Assembly (NCBI RefSeq): GCF_007990245.1
Contig: NZ_BJWG01000003.1
Coordinates: forward strand, 244,610-308,609
DNA from: Cellulomonas composti
Lineage (GTDB): Bacteria > Actinomycetota > Actinomycetes > Actinomycetales > Cellulomonadaceae
Reading direction: 5' to 3'
Length of the DNA: 64,000 nucleotides
Shown here: positions 62,967 through 64,000 of the stretch, in pieces
How positions within the stretch are numbered: the stretch's first letter is position 1
How the letters are laid out: each line of letters starts with the position of its first letter
Made by a program: the position numbers and the translations under genes
The notes under the pieces: generated by a model
What the model was told of the DNA's origin: nothing
The model's database searches: none
The model's input: the letters and a program-made list of their open reading frames with translations, nothing else

Positions 62967-63887
62967 ATGACCACCCTGCGAAGGTCCACCCGTCCCACGT
63001 CGCCGCGCGGCCTGCTCGCCCTCACGGGGTTGACGGCCCTGGTCACGGCCGCACTGCTGGCCGGCTGCTCAGCCGGCGCCTCGTCGGACAGCGACGTCCC
63101 GGCGGCCGGCGGCATGGAGCAGGTCGACGACGCGGGCGACGCGGCGACGACGGGCGACGAGGCCGCGGCGAGCGCCACCGACGCCGGTGACCGGCAGGTC
63201 ATCCAGACCGGGTCGGTCACGGTGACCGTCGATGCGCCCGTGCAGGTCGCCGACCACCTCGTGGACTACGTCGAGAGCGCGGGCGGACGGGTCGACGACC
63301 GCTCCGAGCAGGTCGACCGCGGCGACGGCTCGTCGTCGGTCCTGCTCGTCGTGCGCGTGCCCGCGGCGAAGGTCACCGCGACCGTCGAGCGCCTGCGCGA
63401 GCTCGGCGACGTCGACACGATCGACCTGCACGCGCAGGACGTGACCGGCGCGGCCGCCGACCTCGACGCGCGCATCTCGGCCGCCGAGGTCTCCGTCGCG
63501 CGGCTCGAGGACCTGATGGCGCAGTCCGGCTCCGTCAAGGACCTGCTCGCGGCCGAGAGCACGCTCGCGGAGCGCCAGGCGAGCCTCGAGCAGCTCCAGG
63601 CGGAGCGTGCGCAGCTCGCCGACAAGGTCGCGCTCTCGACGATCGAGATCGCCCTGGTGATGCCCGGCGTCGTGCCCGCGGCCGCGCAGTCGCCCCGCAC
63701 GTTCACGTCCGGGCTCGAGGTCGGCTGGCAGTCGTTCACCGCCGCGGCGCGGGCCGTCGTGGTGGCCCTCGGGGTGCTCCTGCCGTGGCTCGTGTTCCTC
63801 GGCGCGCTCACGGCCGCGACCGTCGGGCTCGTGCGCCGGAACAGGCGCCGCCGGGCGCCGCAGGCAGCCCCCGAGCCCGGCCGCTAG
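62967..63887 (+). CDS. DUF4349 domain lipoprotein
   Basis: A 306-residue predicted lipoprotein: twin-Arg-free basic N-terminus, hydrophobic segment and lipobox LLAGC. An acidic linker (about 35-75) leads to the DUF4349 domain (QVIQTGSVTVTVDAPVQVADHL; DLDARISAAEVSVARLEDLM), with a coiled coil near 175-225 (STLAERQASLEQLQAERAQLADKV). A C-terminal transmembrane helix (about 265-290) and an Arg-rich tail follow. The fold is anchored at both ends in the membrane; function is unknown. Confidence 0.85.
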   Translation: MTTLRRSTRPTSPRGLLALTGLTALVTAALLAGCSAGASSDSDVPAAGGMEQVDDAGDAATTGDEAAASATDAGDRQVIQTGSVTVTVDAPVQVADHLVDYVESAGGRVDDRSEQVDRGDGSSSVLLVVRVPAAKVTATVERLRELGDVDTIDLHAQDVTGAAADLDARISAAEVSVARLEDLMAQSGSVKDLLAAESTLAERQASLEQLQAERAQLADKVALSTIEIALVMPGVVPAAAQSPRTFTSGLEVGWQSFTAAARAVVVALGVLLPWLVFLGALTAATVGLVRRNRRRRAPQAAPEPGR

Positions 63888-64000
63888 ACCCGCGCCAGAA
63901 CCTCTGCGGAAGGTCCCCGCGAACCGCCGCCACGGCACGCGACACCTTGCACGGCGCGATCAACCCACCGCGTGTCCACCATCAGGGGTCGAGGCTCCCT
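63888..64000. other. Right-end intergenic region
   Basis: No gene is visible in the last 113 bp. The inverted copy of the 28-bp dispersed repeat lies here, and the next feature is beyond the window. Confidence 0.6.
63968..63995 (-). repeat. 28-bp dispersed repeat, copy 2 (inverted)
   Basis: On the minus strand this reads GCCTCGACCCCTGATGGTGG then ACACGCGG, 27 of 28 identical to 29882-29909. Only five bases remain before the window edge, so the repeat could be longer on that side. Confidence 0.85.

Overview
The window is GC-rich DNA from an actinobacterium. Paired ClpP1/ClpP2 proteases, F420 enzymes, a short valyl-tRNA synthetase, a bacterial eRF1-like protein, many GTG starts and apparent leaderless starts all fit this. 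A Cellulomonas-like (Cellulomonadaceae) organism is my best guess, but that is an inference from gene content and base composition, not a database match.

Positions 1-29.8 kb read as ordinary chromosome. They hold the end of an iron/siderophore ABC importer, a large LuxR-type regulator coupled to a HhH-GPD repair protein, an LpqI-type GH3 enzyme, and a CofE / F420-dependent oxidoreductase / EamA exporter run. Next come a Pls/PosA-type homopoly(amino acid) synthetase translationally coupled to an M1 aminopeptidase, a membrane-anchored thioredoxin-fold protein without active-site cysteines, valS, an aldo/keto reductase and an acyl-CoA ligase. The stretch ends with an eRF1-like protein, chorismate mutase, clpX, clpP2, clpP1 and trigger factor (one orientation, strong hairpins between units), a methyltransferase and tRNA-Gly(TCC).

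Positions 30.1-42.7 kb, just past the tRNA, are a compact defence island. A very large sacsin-like ATPase/DUF3883 gene, broken by two small frameshifts, faces a minus-strand cluster: hsdM, hsdS, an Mrr-type restriction nuclease, an HTH-fused MNT antitoxin, a HEPN (HepT) toxin and hsdR. Most junctions overlap, so the modification genes, a second nuclease and a toxin-antitoxin pair look co-transcribed, with hsdR last. No integrase or duplicated tRNA end is visible.

Positions 42.8-48.5 kb carry a GNAT acetyltransferase ending in a Phd/YefM antitoxin remnant and three exported proteins: a large metzincin protease, an Fn3-like lipoprotein and a kelch-like lipoprotein. Positions 48.5-56.3 kb form a fructan/fructo-oligosaccharide operon: LacI regulator, two permeases, a binding protein and two clan GH-J hydrolases. 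Three near-identical candidate LacI operators are present, one of them inside the first permease gene. RNA hairpins punctuate the operon.

Positions 56.4-58.5 kb are a sulfide:quinone oxidoreductase / TusE-DsrC / DsrE sulfur-handling unit. The rest encodes an alpha/beta-hydrolase membrane protein, a pyruvyltransferase-glycosyltransferase pair with a TTG start, and a DUF4349 lipoprotein. A 28-bp sequence next to the tRNA-side island boundary recurs inverted at the right end of the window.
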